From the NCBI GenBank assembly GCA_910583755.1, contig CAJTZO010000004.1:57760-116732 (forward strand): 58,973 nt of DNA, read 5' to 3'. This DNA comes from an uncultured Clostridia bacterium (GTDB taxonomy: Bacteria > Bacillota > Clostridia > Lachnospirales > Anaerotignaceae). The notes beneath the pieces are model-generated. The model was not told the DNA's origin, did no database searches, and worked only from the letters and a program-made list of their open reading frames with translations. Shown here piece by piece: positions 24,331-33,179 of the stretch. The position numbers and the translations under genes are program-made. How positions within the stretch are numbered: the stretch's first letter is position 1; each line of letters opens with the position of its first letter.

Positions 24331-26784
24331 ATGAAAACAGTAAAGAACGTAGAAGGGTTATTAGATGTTTTGGGGGACATAAGTGTTATCATAGTAGGAC
24401 AAAAAGATAACAAAATATTATATTTTAATCAAAAAGCAAAAGAAATCAATCCAGCATTGGAAAAAAATAAAATTTGTCATGGTTTATGGAAAGAACAATG
24501 TGAAAATTGTCCTGTTAAAAATATAGAACAAAAAGATTACCATAAAATGATAGTATATGATGAAATAACCAAAGAAGTAACAGATATTTGTGCAGTACGT
24601 ATTTTATGGCAGGGAATTATACCTGCTTTTGTTATAATAACATCACCACATATTACAACAGAAGAAGAAAAAGAATCTGAAATTGCCAGAAGATGGTTAG
24701 CACCCGCCTTATCTCAAATTTACGAAATGACAATTATTAGTAATTTTAATAAGGACAATTATGTTATCTTTCATCATAGTGGTATGTTTTCTTTACCAGA
24801 AAAGGGAAGTTATCAATTTTTTTTAGATACCATAGCCAAAAAATTAGAAGAAACACAAAAACAACATTGGTATCATGCATTTTCAAAAGAAAACTTAGTC
24901 CATATTTTTGAAAATGATGGACAAAATGTATTGTTAGAATTATATTTTGAAAAAGAACAAATATGGGTTTCTTGTGGCTGTTTTTTGATGGAAAGTACAT
25001 ATAATCAAGAAGTATTAGGAATTATATTAATTAGAGACATTACAGAAGATAAAAAAAGACAGAAAGAACAACAATTACAATTAGAATTAATGCATTCCAG
25101 TATGAGAGGCACAAGTGGAAAATATTTAGTAACGGAAGAAGACATCTATTTATTAGAAGGTAGTCCCAAATATTTTGAATTACTTTCTATGGAAGAAAAA
25201 GACTATTATAAATTAGATGGTAGAGTGTTACCTTGGTTAGAAGAAGAAGAAAGAAAAAAATATATTCAAAAAGCTGTAGAAAATGGGAAAAAAAGAGAGC
25301 CATTTTTTTGGGAAGCCCCTAAAAAAATGAAAAATGGAATGGAACAATGGTTTTTACTACAAGGCATGTTTATCGGAGAACAAGCAGGCTACCCTATTTA
25401 CTATGGCATATTGCTAGATACTTCCGAAAGGAAACAACTAGAAATGGAACAACAAGCAACTTTTAACAGTTTACCGGGTGGTGCTGCTAAAATTGTATTA
25501 GATGATAGATTAACCATATTAGAAGCAAACAATTACTTTTTTGAAATGTTTGGAAAAAGAGAAGGTGCAGGCTTTTTTTCCAGTATTTATAGCATAGATA
25601 GAAAAATAGCACAACGAGAATTTGACAAAATGATAGAACAACATACTCGTTTTAAAATGGAATTGCGTATGTTGGATGCACAAGAAGAAATTATGTGGAT
25701 TCATTTAGAGGGAAATGAATTTGGTATACAAAACGGAAAGCCAGTCTACTTATTTGTCATGACAGATATTACGAATTATATTGAAATTCGTTTAGAATTG
25801 GAAGAAGTAAGAGAAAAATATCACAAAAATATTGCAGGCTCTAATCATAGAATATTAGTATATGATAACAATAGAGATGATTTTAAATTTATTGATGAAT
25901 CTGCTGATGAACCATACTATAAAAGTATTCCTTTTCAATATCATGTAAAAGAGGACAAAATTATATTTTCAGAAGCAATCAAAAATCAAATTGGCATGAA
26001 AATGTGCTATGAACATTTTAAAGAATGGCTAAAAAAATCTAATGTTGTCTTTCAAGGAGACAGAACCATCTTAAAAAATATTTATAAGCAGTGTAATGTA
26101 GATAATATCAGCATCAAAGCGCAATTACGCATTTTAACTATTAATGGCTCATATGAATGGTTTGAAATACACTGTAATCCTTTATGGAATGAAAATAAAA
26201 AACAATGTGTAAAAATAGCAGGAACATTGGTAAATATCAATGCATTACGTCAGATGCAAAGTGAGGCAACCACATGGAGAGAGCGAGCAAGGCGGGACCC
26301 GCTCACTGGATTATATAACAGAGCTATTTTTAGAGAAAAAGTATTAGCTTTGTTAGAGGAAAAAAGTAAAGGTTCATTAATCTTTATGGATGTAGATTAT
26401 TTTAAAAAGGTAAATGATACCTTAGGACATGCCATAGGAGATGATGTATTATTAACAGTAGCAAAAAGATTACGTAACTTTTTCAGAGAATCAGAAGATA
26501 TCATTGCAAGATATGGTGGAGATGAATTTGTTGTATTTTTAAAAAATGTTTCTTCTCAAAAAGATTTAAGAAAAAAATTAGAAGAACTTTTAGAAGTATT
26601 CCGCGAAAAATATCAGAGAGGGGAAACCACTTGGAATATTACAGGTAGTGTAGGTGCAGCTTTATGTCCAGAAGATGCATCCGATTATCAAACATTATTA
26701 GAAAAAGCAGATACTGCATTATATGTTTCTAAAAACAAAGGCAGAGATAGATTTACCTTATATTGTGATTGCAACGAAAAATAA
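24331..26784 (+). CDS. Multi-PAS diguanylate cyclase
   Basis: 817-residue cytoplasmic signalling protein with no transmembrane segment. A PAS-like N-terminal domain carries a three-cysteine cluster (CHGLWKEQCENCP, about residues 49-61) that could bind metal. Several more PAS-like repeats follow to ~residue 640. The GGDEF domain covers ~residues 645-810: RRDPLTGLYNRAIF, DVDYFKKVNDTLGH and the active site ARYGGDEFVVF. The RxxD feedback I-site is not canonical (FFRESEDIIARYGGDEF has Glu where Arg is expected). It should make c-di-GMP from GTP in response to an intracellular cue. AGGAGGG precedes the ATG. Stands alone between a promoter and repeat copy A. Confidence 0.9.
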   Translation: MKTVKNVEGLLDVLGDISVIIVGQKDNKILYFNQKAKEINPALEKNKICHGLWKEQCENCPVKNIEQKDYHKMIVYDEITKEVTDICAVRILWQGIIPAFVIITSPHITTEEEKESEIARRWLAPALSQIYEMTIISNFNKDNYVIFHHSGMFSLPEKGSYQFFLDTIAKKLEETQKQHWYHAFSKENLVHIFENDGQNVLLELYFEKEQIWVSCGCFLMESTYNQEVLGIILIRDITEDKKRQKEQQLQLELMHSSMRGTSGKYLVTEEDIYLLEGSPKYFELLSMEEKDYYKLDGRVLPWLEEEERKKYIQKAVENGKKREPFFWEAPKKMKNGMEQWFLLQGMFIGEQAGYPIYYGILLDTSERKQLEMEQQATFNSLPGGAAKIVLDDRLTILEANNYFFEMFGKREGAGFFSSIYSIDRKIAQREFDKMIEQHTRFKMELRMLDAQEEIMWIHLEGNEFGIQNGKPVYLFVMTDITNYIEIRLELEEVREKYHKNIAGSNHRILVYDNNRDDFKFIDESADEPYYKSIPFQYHVKEDKIIFSEAIKNQIGMKMCYEHFKEWLKKSNVVFQGDRTILKNIYKQCNVDNISIKAQLRILTINGSYEWFEIHCNPLWNENKKQCVKIAGTLVNINALRQMQSEATTWRERARRDPLTGLYNRAIFREKVLALLEEKSKGSLIFMDVDYFKKVNDTLGHAIGDDVLLTVAKRLRNFFRESEDIIARYGGDEFVVFLKNVSSQKDLRKKLEELLEVFREKYQRGETTWNITGSVGAALCPEDASDYQTLLEKADTALYVSKNKGRDRFTLYCDCNEK

Positions 26785-26874
26785 AAAAACTTAGCCTTTT
26801 CCAACCTTACTTGCTTGTTTTAAAAAAATTTTTGTAGCAAAATTAATAATTAAAAAAACAGAAAAAAACTATAA

Positions 26875-27071
26875 CAGCTTGTCAAAAAACTTTGAGGGCT
26901 AGCCCTCAAGCGCCTCAAAAAACTTTTTAGCGAAATGAGCGTTTCGCTAAAAAGATTGATTTGATAAGGAAAAACGCTAGTTTTTCCACCAAAGTTTTTT
27001 ATTCAACTTTTTTTTAAAAAAGTTGGGGGATGTGGGTGAAACCCACAAAAAAAGACTTTATTGACAGACTG
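26875..27071 (+). repeat. Interspersed hairpin element, copy A (best copy)
   Basis: 197-bp element with imperfect terminal inverted repeats: left CAGCTTGTCAAAAAACTTT, right end (reverse complement) CAGTCTGTCAATAAAGTCT. Inside are five hairpins: TTGAGGGCTAGCCCTCAA (26892-26909); CTTTTTAGCGAAA / TTTCGCTAAAAAG (26923-26954); GGAAAAAC-GCTA-GTTTTTCC (26968-26987); CAACTTTTTTTTAAAAAAGTTG (27004-27025, 22 bases: arms CAACTTTTTT / AAAAAAGTTG); TGTGGGT-GAA-ACCCACA (27031-27047). It starts 90 bases after the GGDEF gene. No coding capacity. Confidence 0.85.
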
Positions 27072-27152
27072 AAAAATAATAAGTATTTTTTCATAAAACA
27101 TATCAGGTATGAAACAATATTTTTTGGGTATTGTTTTATTGAGGTGATAATA

Positions 27153-27779
27153 TTGAGAAAATACTTATTTTTTTGTATTGCCATTTGTTTTTTATCCTTT
27201 GTCTTACTAGACTATAATATTATTTCAGGAATATCCAGTAGTTATTTTAAATTTTCTGCAATGATATTCCTCTTTTTTACTGCAAATCATTTTAAAAAAA
27301 TGATTTTATCTTACACCATCTTTTGTGATTTTTTATTACTATTTACTTCCCTTTATTCTATAGGGGTAGCTTTCTTTACTATAGTACATTTACTTTATTT
27401 ATGTCAAATGATTCCCTTTTTAGAATATGAAAAAAGGCAACAAGAATGTATGTTTATATTGCTGCCTTTTGGAATTCTACTCAGTTTTCTCCCTTTGTAT
27501 TGGATTGTTGCTTGTTATAGTATGATATTTTTGTTGCATATTCTTATCGTATTTACACAAAAATATAGTAAAGTATATGAACTAGGATTACTATTATTTG
27601 CATTATGTGATTGCTGTACTGCTATTTCTTTTTTAACAGGAAATATTATGGTTGCAAAATGTATCTGGATATTATATTTACCCTCACAAATTCTATTAAG
27701 TATTACAGAGCAGTATTCTTTTTCCATTGCGTTGCTACCTCTGCCAATAAAATACCATTCCATTCAAAAAAAGAGATAA
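27153..27779 (+). CDS. YhhN/TMEM86-like membrane protein
   Basis: 208 residues with about seven hydrophobic helices. Two motifs match the YhhN family, which includes lysoplasmalogenases: IFCDFLLLFTSLYSIGVAFF followed by HLLYLCQM (first conserved Asp plus the His-x2-Tyr segment), and LLLFALCDCCTAISFL (second Asp). Lysoplasmalogenase cleaves the vinyl-ether bond of lysoplasmalogens, and plasmalogen lipids are common in clostridia, but the assignment is by motif only. The start is TTG at 27153 with GAGGTGA at 27141-27147. Its 3' end overlaps the convergent thioesterase gene by 77 bases. Confidence 0.55.
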   Translation: MRKYLFFCIAICFLSFVLLDYNIISGISSSYFKFSAMIFLFFTANHFKKMILSYTIFCDFLLLFTSLYSIGVAFFTIVHLLYLCQMIPFLEYEKRQQECMFILLPFGILLSFLPLYWIVACYSMIFLLHILIVFTQKYSKVYELGLLLFALCDCCTAISFLTGNIMVAKCIWILYLPSQILLSITEQYSFSIALLPLPIKYHSIQKKR

Positions 27780-28461
27780 CTTCTTTTTTACCATTTTCAA
27801 GGGTATGCACATCACATTTTGATGTAACAGCATCTCCTTTATAGCATTCCTTTCGGTAAACAACACGAATGTCACAAATTGTCATAGTATCATAAATATC
27901 GTCAGGTATGTCATCTATTGCCCATTCAATATATTTTACATTGTTTGTATGTCCATTGTTATCCGTATCTCGTCTTGTAACAATAAAAGTTCTTTGGACA
28001 ATCATTTCTTTTTGTAATTTTGGTAATTTGTATTTTTCATTTTCGATTGCTGTTATTTCTGTATTTCCATATCTTTGTTCCATTTCAGAACCAATTTCCG
28101 TTGGTTTTCTTTGCTCCAAGTCCATAAATATCCAACGGGAAGCAATATGCGCAGCAATAGCTCCAGATTGGTCATAAAGCAAATAAGAACGTTCTGCCTG
28201 CATACGACGGCATTTACTACTCCATGTTACAATTTTTATAGTTTCACCACACTTTGGCATATGGTCTATTATGATATGCCAGTTGACAACTGCCCAGCCC
28301 CTGTGATGTTCTGCCATATAATCTAAAGTATAGCCCAAACTAGCAGAGTGGCGGATAGCAGTATCCTGTAAATGAAATACTAGTGCAGCAGGCGTTAAAC
28401 ATAAATTGTTGTCTACTTCAAAATAACCGATTTGTTGTTGTTCTGTATAACTTTTGTCCAT
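27703..28461 (-). CDS. Acyl-ACP thioesterase
   Basis: 252-residue double-hotdog enzyme releasing fatty acids from acyl carrier protein. The N-terminal hotdog begins around DNNLCLTPAALVFHLQDTAI, with HRGWAVVNWHIIIDHMPKCG; the second hotdog has the catalytic-region motif DTDNNGHTNNVKYIEWAID near residue 165 (Asp/Asn/His). Typical Firmicute length. Its 3' end overlaps the opposite-strand YhhN-like gene by 77 bases. It follows the cls gene by 11 bases, so the two probably form a small lipid operon (cls then thioesterase). Confidence 0.9.
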   Translation of the reverse strand: MDKSYTEQQQIGYFEVDNNLCLTPAALVFHLQDTAIRHSASLGYTLDYMAEHHRGWAVVNWHIIIDHMPKCGETIKIVTWSSKCRRMQAERSYLLYDQSGAIAAHIASRWIFMDLEQRKPTEIGSEMEQRYGNTEITAIENEKYKLPKLQKEMIVQRTFIVTRRDTDNNGHTNNVKYIEWAIDDIPDDIYDTMTICDIRVVYRKECYKGDAVTSKCDVHTLENGKKEVISFFEWNGILLAEVATQWKKNTAL

Positions 28462-28472
28462 GTTTTTCTCCT

Positions 28473-29942
28473 TTACAGCATAGGGGAAATCAAGCGAGAA
28501 ACGGATTCTTTAACACGGAACCACCATTTCCGTTTTGAATACCATTCTTTTGTAATTTCCACACAATTATCTAAATCATTTAAAAAATCCTGTTCCAATA
28601 AAGTAGTTGTTTCCTTATCATAAATAAAGGCATTTATTTCAAAATTTAAGTCAAAACTACGAATATCCATATTAGCAGTACCAATGGAGCAAATCTTACC
28701 ATCAATAAATACTGCTTTTGTATGAATAAATCCCTTCTCATACTGATAACAACGAACACCTGCTTCCAATAATTCCCCTAAATAAGACATACTTGCCCAA
28801 TAAACAAAAAAGTGGTCAGGATTTCCCGGAATAATAATACGGACATCAATACCAGATAAAGCAGCAACACGAAGTGCTTCTAAAATACCATCATCTGGAA
28901 CAAAATAAGGTGTTTCAATATAAATATGTTTTGCTGCTTCATTCATCATTTTAAAATAACCATTCCATATATTTTTCCAAACTGTATCCGGTCCACTGGA
29001 TATGATTTGCATTTTAATTCCATCTATTTGTTCTCTATCTGGAAAATATACTTTTTTCAAGGAAATAGGTGCATAAGCAGTGATAAAATTCCAGTCCATC
29101 ATAAAACGAATTTGTAATTGGTCTACTGCATCCCCCTGTATTCTTAAATGAGTATCACGCCATGCTCCATATCGTTTTACAATCCCTAGATATTCATTTC
29201 CAATATTAAAACCACCAATATAACCAATTTCACCATCTATAATGCAAAGTTTTCTATGGTCACGATAATTTAAACGAATAATAAAACGGGGTAAAAATGC
29301 CACAGCATAACCTCCACATTGTTCTAGCTCCTGAAAAAAGTTGCGTGGGAGAGCTGCACAACCCATACCATCATAAAGTAAACGTACTTCCACACCTTCT
29401 TTTGCTTTTAGCGCCAATTCATGTACAATTTTTTTTCCTAAGTCATCCCCTCTTAAAATATAATACTCCATGTGTATAAATTTTTTGGCTTGTCGAATAT
29501 CTTCTACTAATGTATCAAATTTATGATTACCATCTATAAAATGTTTTAAGGTATTGTTCGTTGTCACCCAACTACCAGCATTGATATGCAAGGAAATCAA
29601 ATCATCCAAATTATTTTGTACAACAGGTTCTCCATTTTTTTCCTCTATTATTTTCTTTTGAGAACGAAAAGCATCTAGTGAAGTATCATTAAACAATAAA
29701 TAACGATAATATACTTCTGTATCATATTTTTCTTTTTGGATAAACATTTTTTCTCTTTTACTATTCCTGCCAAAAACCATATATATAATAAATCCAAAAA
29801 AAGGTATAAAAAATAATACCAAAAGCCATGCCCAACTGCTTGCAGGCTTTCGCCGCTCAAAAAATACTACAAGAACTGCAAAAATAACATTTAATAAAAA
29901 AATGCTTGTTGATAAAAATGGTAAAAAATCTATAAATGTCAT
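28473..29942 (-). CDS. cls: Cardiolipin synthase
   Basis: 489-residue membrane phosphatidyltransferase of the phospholipase D superfamily. Two N-terminal transmembrane helices (FLPFLSTSIFLLNVIFAVLV; SWAWLLVLFFIPFFGFIIY) and two HKD motifs: YRDHRKLCIIDGEIGYIGGFN (~residue 225; H-K-D) and FIHTKAVFIDGKICSIGTAN (~405). It joins phosphatidylglycerol units into cardiolipin. ATG 29942 has AAAGGAGA nine bases upstream. Leads the cls-thioesterase pair. Confidence 0.94.
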   Translation of the reverse strand: MTFIDFLPFLSTSIFLLNVIFAVLVVFFERRKPASSWAWLLVLFFIPFFGFIIYMVFGRNSKREKMFIQKEKYDTEVYYRYLLFNDTSLDAFRSQKKIIEEKNGEPVVQNNLDDLISLHINAGSWVTTNNTLKHFIDGNHKFDTLVEDIRQAKKFIHMEYYILRGDDLGKKIVHELALKAKEGVEVRLLYDGMGCAALPRNFFQELEQCGGYAVAFLPRFIIRLNYRDHRKLCIIDGEIGYIGGFNIGNEYLGIVKRYGAWRDTHLRIQGDAVDQLQIRFMMDWNFITAYAPISLKKVYFPDREQIDGIKMQIISSGPDTVWKNIWNGYFKMMNEAAKHIYIETPYFVPDDGILEALRVAALSGIDVRIIIPGNPDHFFVYWASMSYLGELLEAGVRCYQYEKGFIHTKAVFIDGKICSIGTANMDIRSFDLNFEINAFIYDKETTTLLEQDFLNDLDNCVEITKEWYSKRKWWFRVKESVSRLISPML

Positions 29943-30117
29943 TTCATTTCTTCTCCTTTCCACCATCATTAATCCCTTAATTATTATAACGTATTTTTTT
30001 TATTTTTTCCTCTTTATTTTTATCATATTTTTAAAATTAAAAGAAAAAAATTCTATTTTCCTATTTCCTAAACGAAAAAACAATGTTAAAATAGAAAAAA
30101 TACAAAAAGGAGGAGGG

Positions 30118-30573
30118 ATGATTGTGCTAATAGATATCCTTATTATATTGCTGATTGTTGTTATCATTGCTCTTGCAATATTATATTATTTCAACCGCAA
30201 AAATATGGGAAAAATGGTACAAGCACAAGATTTTATTGAACAAAACAAAATTGCAACACAGATTTTTGTAATAGACAAAAAAATAGAAAAACCATCAGCT
30301 GCTAATGTAACAAAAGCAGTCTATGAACAAATGCCAAAAATGGCAAAAATGCGAAAAATGCCTTTAGTAAAGGCAAAAGTAGGACCACAGATTGTAAATT
30401 TGATGTGTGATAAGTCTGTTTTTGAAATCATACCTGTCAAAAAAAATGTAAAAGTAGAATTAGCAGGAATTTATATTGTAAGTGTAAAAGGTGCAAATTT
30501 AGCAAATAAGAAAAAGAAAACTTTTAAAGAAAAAATGAGTTTAAAAATGCAGGAAATGCAAGAAAAAAAATAA
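30118..30573 (+). CDS. Single-pass membrane protein of unknown function
   Basis: 151 residues: an N-terminal transmembrane helix (IDILIILLIVVIIALAILYY) then a basic cytoplasmic domain rich in Lys and Met (YEQMPKMAKMRKMPLVKAKV; a C-terminal KKKTFKEKMSLKMQEMQEKK tail). AAGGAGGAGGG lies directly ahead; ATG 30118 or GTG 30124 are both possible starts. The sequence looks like a conserved clostridial hypothetical protein; I cannot assign a function. It faces the divergent cls promoter region and ends at a strong shared terminator. Confidence 0.6.
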   Translation: MIVLIDILIILLIVVIIALAILYYFNRKNMGKMVQAQDFIEQNKIATQIFVIDKKIEKPSAANVTKAVYEQMPKMAKMRKMPLVKAKVGPQIVNLMCDKSVFEIIPVKKNVKVELAGIYIVSVKGANLANKKKKTFKEKMSLKMQEMQEKK

Positions 30574-30574
30574 G

Positions 30575-30613
30575 AAAAAAAGAACCTTAATATAGTATTA
30601 AGGTTCTTTTTTT
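30575..30613. terminator. Bidirectional terminator
   Basis: An 18-bp stem AAAAAAAGAACCTTAATA (30575-30592), loop TAG, TATTAAGGTTCTTTTTTT (30596-30613) between two converging genes. Confidence 0.9.
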
Positions 30614-30619
30614 ATAATG

Positions 30620-31069
30620 TTAATCTTCATCAATAATAACTACTGTGCCACCCATTCTTTTGTTTAATTCAGAACGTGTAATCTTAATAATATTTGGCAT
30701 AATTCCTTCTGGATGTTCTGCAATAAAATAAGCATCTTCTTCATCACAGTCATTTTCATCTAAGTAACCGGAAAAATTAGAAATAATCGATTTCATAATC
30801 TCCACACTGGAACCCCAGTAACCTAAGTCTAAAAAGATTTGTCTTTCTTTTTGTCCTGTTTTTGAAAATTTTGTGCTTTTATAAACAATAGCAAATAAAC
30901 GGCGTTCTTCCCCTTTATATGTAAAATAAACAGCCATTTCATTATTTTCGCCATTTTTATTTTCATAACGGTTGATTTTAGCATTAGGGTCAAACCATTT
31001 TAGTATAAACTGATAAATTTGCTCTAATTCAATTTCTTTTGTAATATAACCATGCGTTTTTGCTGTCAT
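30620..31069 (-). CDS. Hypothetical cytoplasmic protein
   Basis: 149 residues, acidic, no signal or membrane segment. Mixed alpha/beta pattern with an acidic stretch DENDCDEEDAYFIAEHPEG and a beta-rich C-terminus (NKRMGGTVVIIDED). The family is not recognised. It stands alone between a shared terminator and DUF554. Codon use looks like its neighbours, so no sign of recent transfer. Confidence 0.65.
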   Translation of the reverse strand: MTAKTHGYITKEIELEQIYQFILKWFDPNAKINRYENKNGENNEMAVYFTYKGEERRLFAIVYKSTKFSKTGQKERQIFLDLGYWGSSVEIMKSIISNFSGYLDENDCDEEDAYFIAEHPEGIMPNIIKITRSELNKRMGGTVVIIDED

Positions 31070-31198
31070 ATTTCCTCTCTCCTTAATTTAATGAATCTTT
31101 TACCTCATTTTCTTCTTTTATTATACAAGAAAGATGGTCATACTGCAATAGAGAAAGCAAATTATACAAAAAAATACATATCATTTTAATAAAAAGTA

Positions 31199-31888
31199 TT
31201 AAAAAAGTTTAAAATTTATAGAAGTTAGAGCAATATAAATCACAGGTATAAATAAAGCGGGAAGTAAGTTTAATGTTTTAATCCCTTTTATTTTTAAAAT
31301 ACCAAGTGCAGAACTTACAATTAAAATACCGCCTACAATCGAAATCTCTGTCATTACATTTTCTGTCATAAATCTCCCTATAAACTGCGCTAAAACATAG
31401 ATACTCCCTTGCCATAAAAAAAGAATACCCGCAGAAAGTGCAATACCAATTCCAAAATTAGAAGCTAAAATCATAGAAGTAACCCCATCCAACATAGCAT
31501 TTGTAAATAAAAGCGTATTGTCTCCATTTAAAGCACTTTGAATTGGTCCTAAAATAGACATCGTTCCAATACAAAATAAAAGCACAGCTGTTGTAAGTCC
31601 TTGTGCTAAATTTCCTTTGGATACTTTTTGTGCTAGTTTTTGAAATTTTCCATCTAAGTCTAGGATAGAACCAAGCAATCCACCAAATGCCATACTAAAA
31701 ATAAATAAAACAGGATAGTTGCTGTTTGGCATCGCCTTTGCAAAATTATTAATACCTAAAGCAAGTGCTGCTAGTCCCAAACCATTCATCATTGTTTCTT
31801 GATATTCTTCTTTAATTCCCTTATGTAAGGTTGCACCTATTACACTCCCCGCTAATATCGTACAACAATTTGTAATTGTTCCAAGCAT
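31199..31888 (-). CDS. DUF554 family membrane protein
   Basis: 229 residues with about seven hydrophobic helices. The sequence follows the DUF554/YdfK family: start MLGTITNCCTILAGSVIGATL, central GGLLGSILDLDGKFQKLAQKV, and the repeat-like second half FTNAMLDGVTSMILASNFGIGIALSA. These are inner-membrane proteins of unknown transport role. The ATG has GGAGGAA upstream. Confidence 0.85.
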   Translation of the reverse strand: MLGTITNCCTILAGSVIGATLHKGIKEEYQETMMNGLGLAALALGINNFAKAMPNSNYPVLFIFSMAFGGLLGSILDLDGKFQKLAQKVSKGNLAQGLTTAVLLFCIGTMSILGPIQSALNGDNTLLFTNAMLDGVTSMILASNFGIGIALSAGILFLWQGSIYVLAQFIGRFMTENVMTEISIVGGILIVSSALGILKIKGIKTLNLLPALFIPVIYIALTSINFKLF

Positions 31889-32034
31889 TCTTATTCCTCC
31901 TTCAACATTGACAAAATTGTACTTGTATCATTTCTCTTGGAAACTTCATATTTTTTATTCTTGTTCTTTCTTTTATTTTATCATATACTATTCTAATAAA
32001 AAACAATCATTTTTTATAAAAAGAGGATAGGAAA

Positions 32035-32493
32035 ATGAAATATCGTTATGAAATAAAGACAAAATTAGGAATTATCACCTTAATAGAAAAAGATGGAAAA
32101 CTAAACGGTATTTACTATGGTAAAGAAAAAGAAACCATTCCATCACAAAAAACGTCCCTTTTCATCTTGACAGAACAACAACTATCTGAATATTTTGAAG
32201 GAAAACGACAAAACTTTACTTTACCTTTAGCATTAGAAGGAACAGAATTTCAAAAAAAGGTATGGCAAGCATTACAAAAAATTCCCTATGGACAAACAAA
32301 AACTTATGGACAAATTGCAAAAGAAATTGGAAATGACAAAGCAGTAAGAGCAGTGGGAAATGCAAATCATAATAATCCTATTGCCATTATTATTCCTTGT
32401 CATAGAGTGATTGGAGCAAATGGAAAACTAACAGGCTATTACGGAGGAATCGAAAAAAAGGAATTTCTTTTAAAATTAGAAAAAGCATTATAA
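32035..32493 (+). CDS. ogt: Methylated-DNA--protein-cysteine methyltransferase
   Basis: 152-residue suicide enzyme that removes O6-methyl groups from guanine. The acceptor Cys is in IIPCHRVIG near residue 122. The helix-turn-helix with the Arg finger (AVRAVGNANHNNP) and the active-site loop GANGKLTGYYGG follow. Short N-terminal domain as in Ogt of Firmicutes. The stop codon is inside the stem of the following terminator. Confidence 0.94.
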   Translation: MKYRYEIKTKLGIITLIEKDGKLNGIYYGKEKETIPSQKTSLFILTEQQLSEYFEGKRQNFTLPLALEGTEFQKKVWQALQKIPYGQTKTYGQIAKEIGNDKAVRAVGNANHNNPIAIIIPCHRVIGANGKLTGYYGGIEKKEFLLKLEKAL

Positions 32494-32524
32494 AATAGTA
32501 TTTTTTCTATTTTATAATGCTTTT
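32481..32524. terminator. Bidirectional terminator overlapping the ogt stop
   Basis: AAAAGCATTATAAAATAG (32481-32498) pairs with CTATTTTATAATGCTTTT (32507-32524). The left arm includes the last codons and stop of ogt. Confidence 0.85.
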
Positions 32525-32527
32525 GTC

Positions 32528-32956
32528 TTAATTTGCTACTGTCGCACTGTCTAATGTTGTGCTAGTATTTTCTGCTGTATTAGTATTTCCTGTTAATCCT
32601 GTTCCTCCTGTAGTACCTATTCCTTTGGGCGTAGTATTGATATTATATGCTGTGTTTGGATAAAAAGGAGCTGTGGAATGATTATTTATAAAACCATTTC
32701 TTATACTATCATTTGCAGTACCATTTGTAATGCCATAATAATCCCAATAACCCGGATAATTGGCACTATTTCCTCCATCAAAACCTAGTGCATTATCCCC
32801 ATTATTTCCGGTACCACTATAATCATAATTATAGTCATAAGCATTATTTCCCCTTGTTGCTCCTCCTAAATTGTTGGAAACTTTTTCTCCACAAGCAGTA
32901 ATGCTAAACATCAGTGCGAGAATGGAACTCATCATTAAAATAGGAAACTTTTTCAT
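32528..32956 (-). CDS. Asn/Gly/Thr-rich lipoprotein
   Basis: 142 residues with a lipoprotein signal ending SITAC (Cys about residue 22). The mature part is low complexity, dominated by Asn, Gly, Thr and Tyr (NNAYDYNYDYSGTGNNGDNA; GIGTTGGTGLTGNTNTAENT) with no recognised domain. Such composition suggests a disordered surface lipoprotein. GGAGGA precedes the ATG. Confidence 0.75.
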   Translation of the reverse strand: MKKFPILMMSSILALMFSITACGEKVSNNLGGATRGNNAYDYNYDYSGTGNNGDNALGFDGGNSANYPGYWDYYGITNGTANDSIRNGFINNHSTAPFYPNTAYNINTTPKGIGTTGGTGLTGNTNTAENTSTTLDSATVAN

Positions 32957-33057
32957 TGTAATCCTCCTTCAAAAAATTTTGATTCCATGATTATCTGTTG
33001 AGCACAGTTTTATTTTTTGCATGAAATGGTTTTTCATACAACAATAAATTTGCCATT

Positions 33058-33095
33058 TTGACAAAAAACAGCCAAAATGATTTTTATTTTGTCAA
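33058..33095. repeat. Inverted repeat upstream of malQ
   Basis: TTGACAAAA (33058-33066) and TTTTGTCAA (33087-33095), about 90 bases before malQ. The position would suit an operator, but the pair also resembles two half -35 boxes. No regulator is identifiable. Confidence 0.35.
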
Positions 33096-33179
33096 ATAAA
33101 AGGGTAGTAAAATGTTGAATTTTCCGATATAATAATATTACAAGTTGTTAAACAAATCCAAAAGAAAAAGGGTGGTATT

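Noticed and set aside
26875..27071. Ordinary terminator for the GGDEF gene
   Set aside because: The element is far longer, has terminal inverted repeats and recurs elsewhere with the same architecture; single hairpins in it lack the usual T run.
29902..30117. N-terminal extension of the 30118 membrane protein
   Set aside because: It has no ribosome binding site, overlaps the divergent cls start and is low complexity; a strong site lies at 30107-30117.
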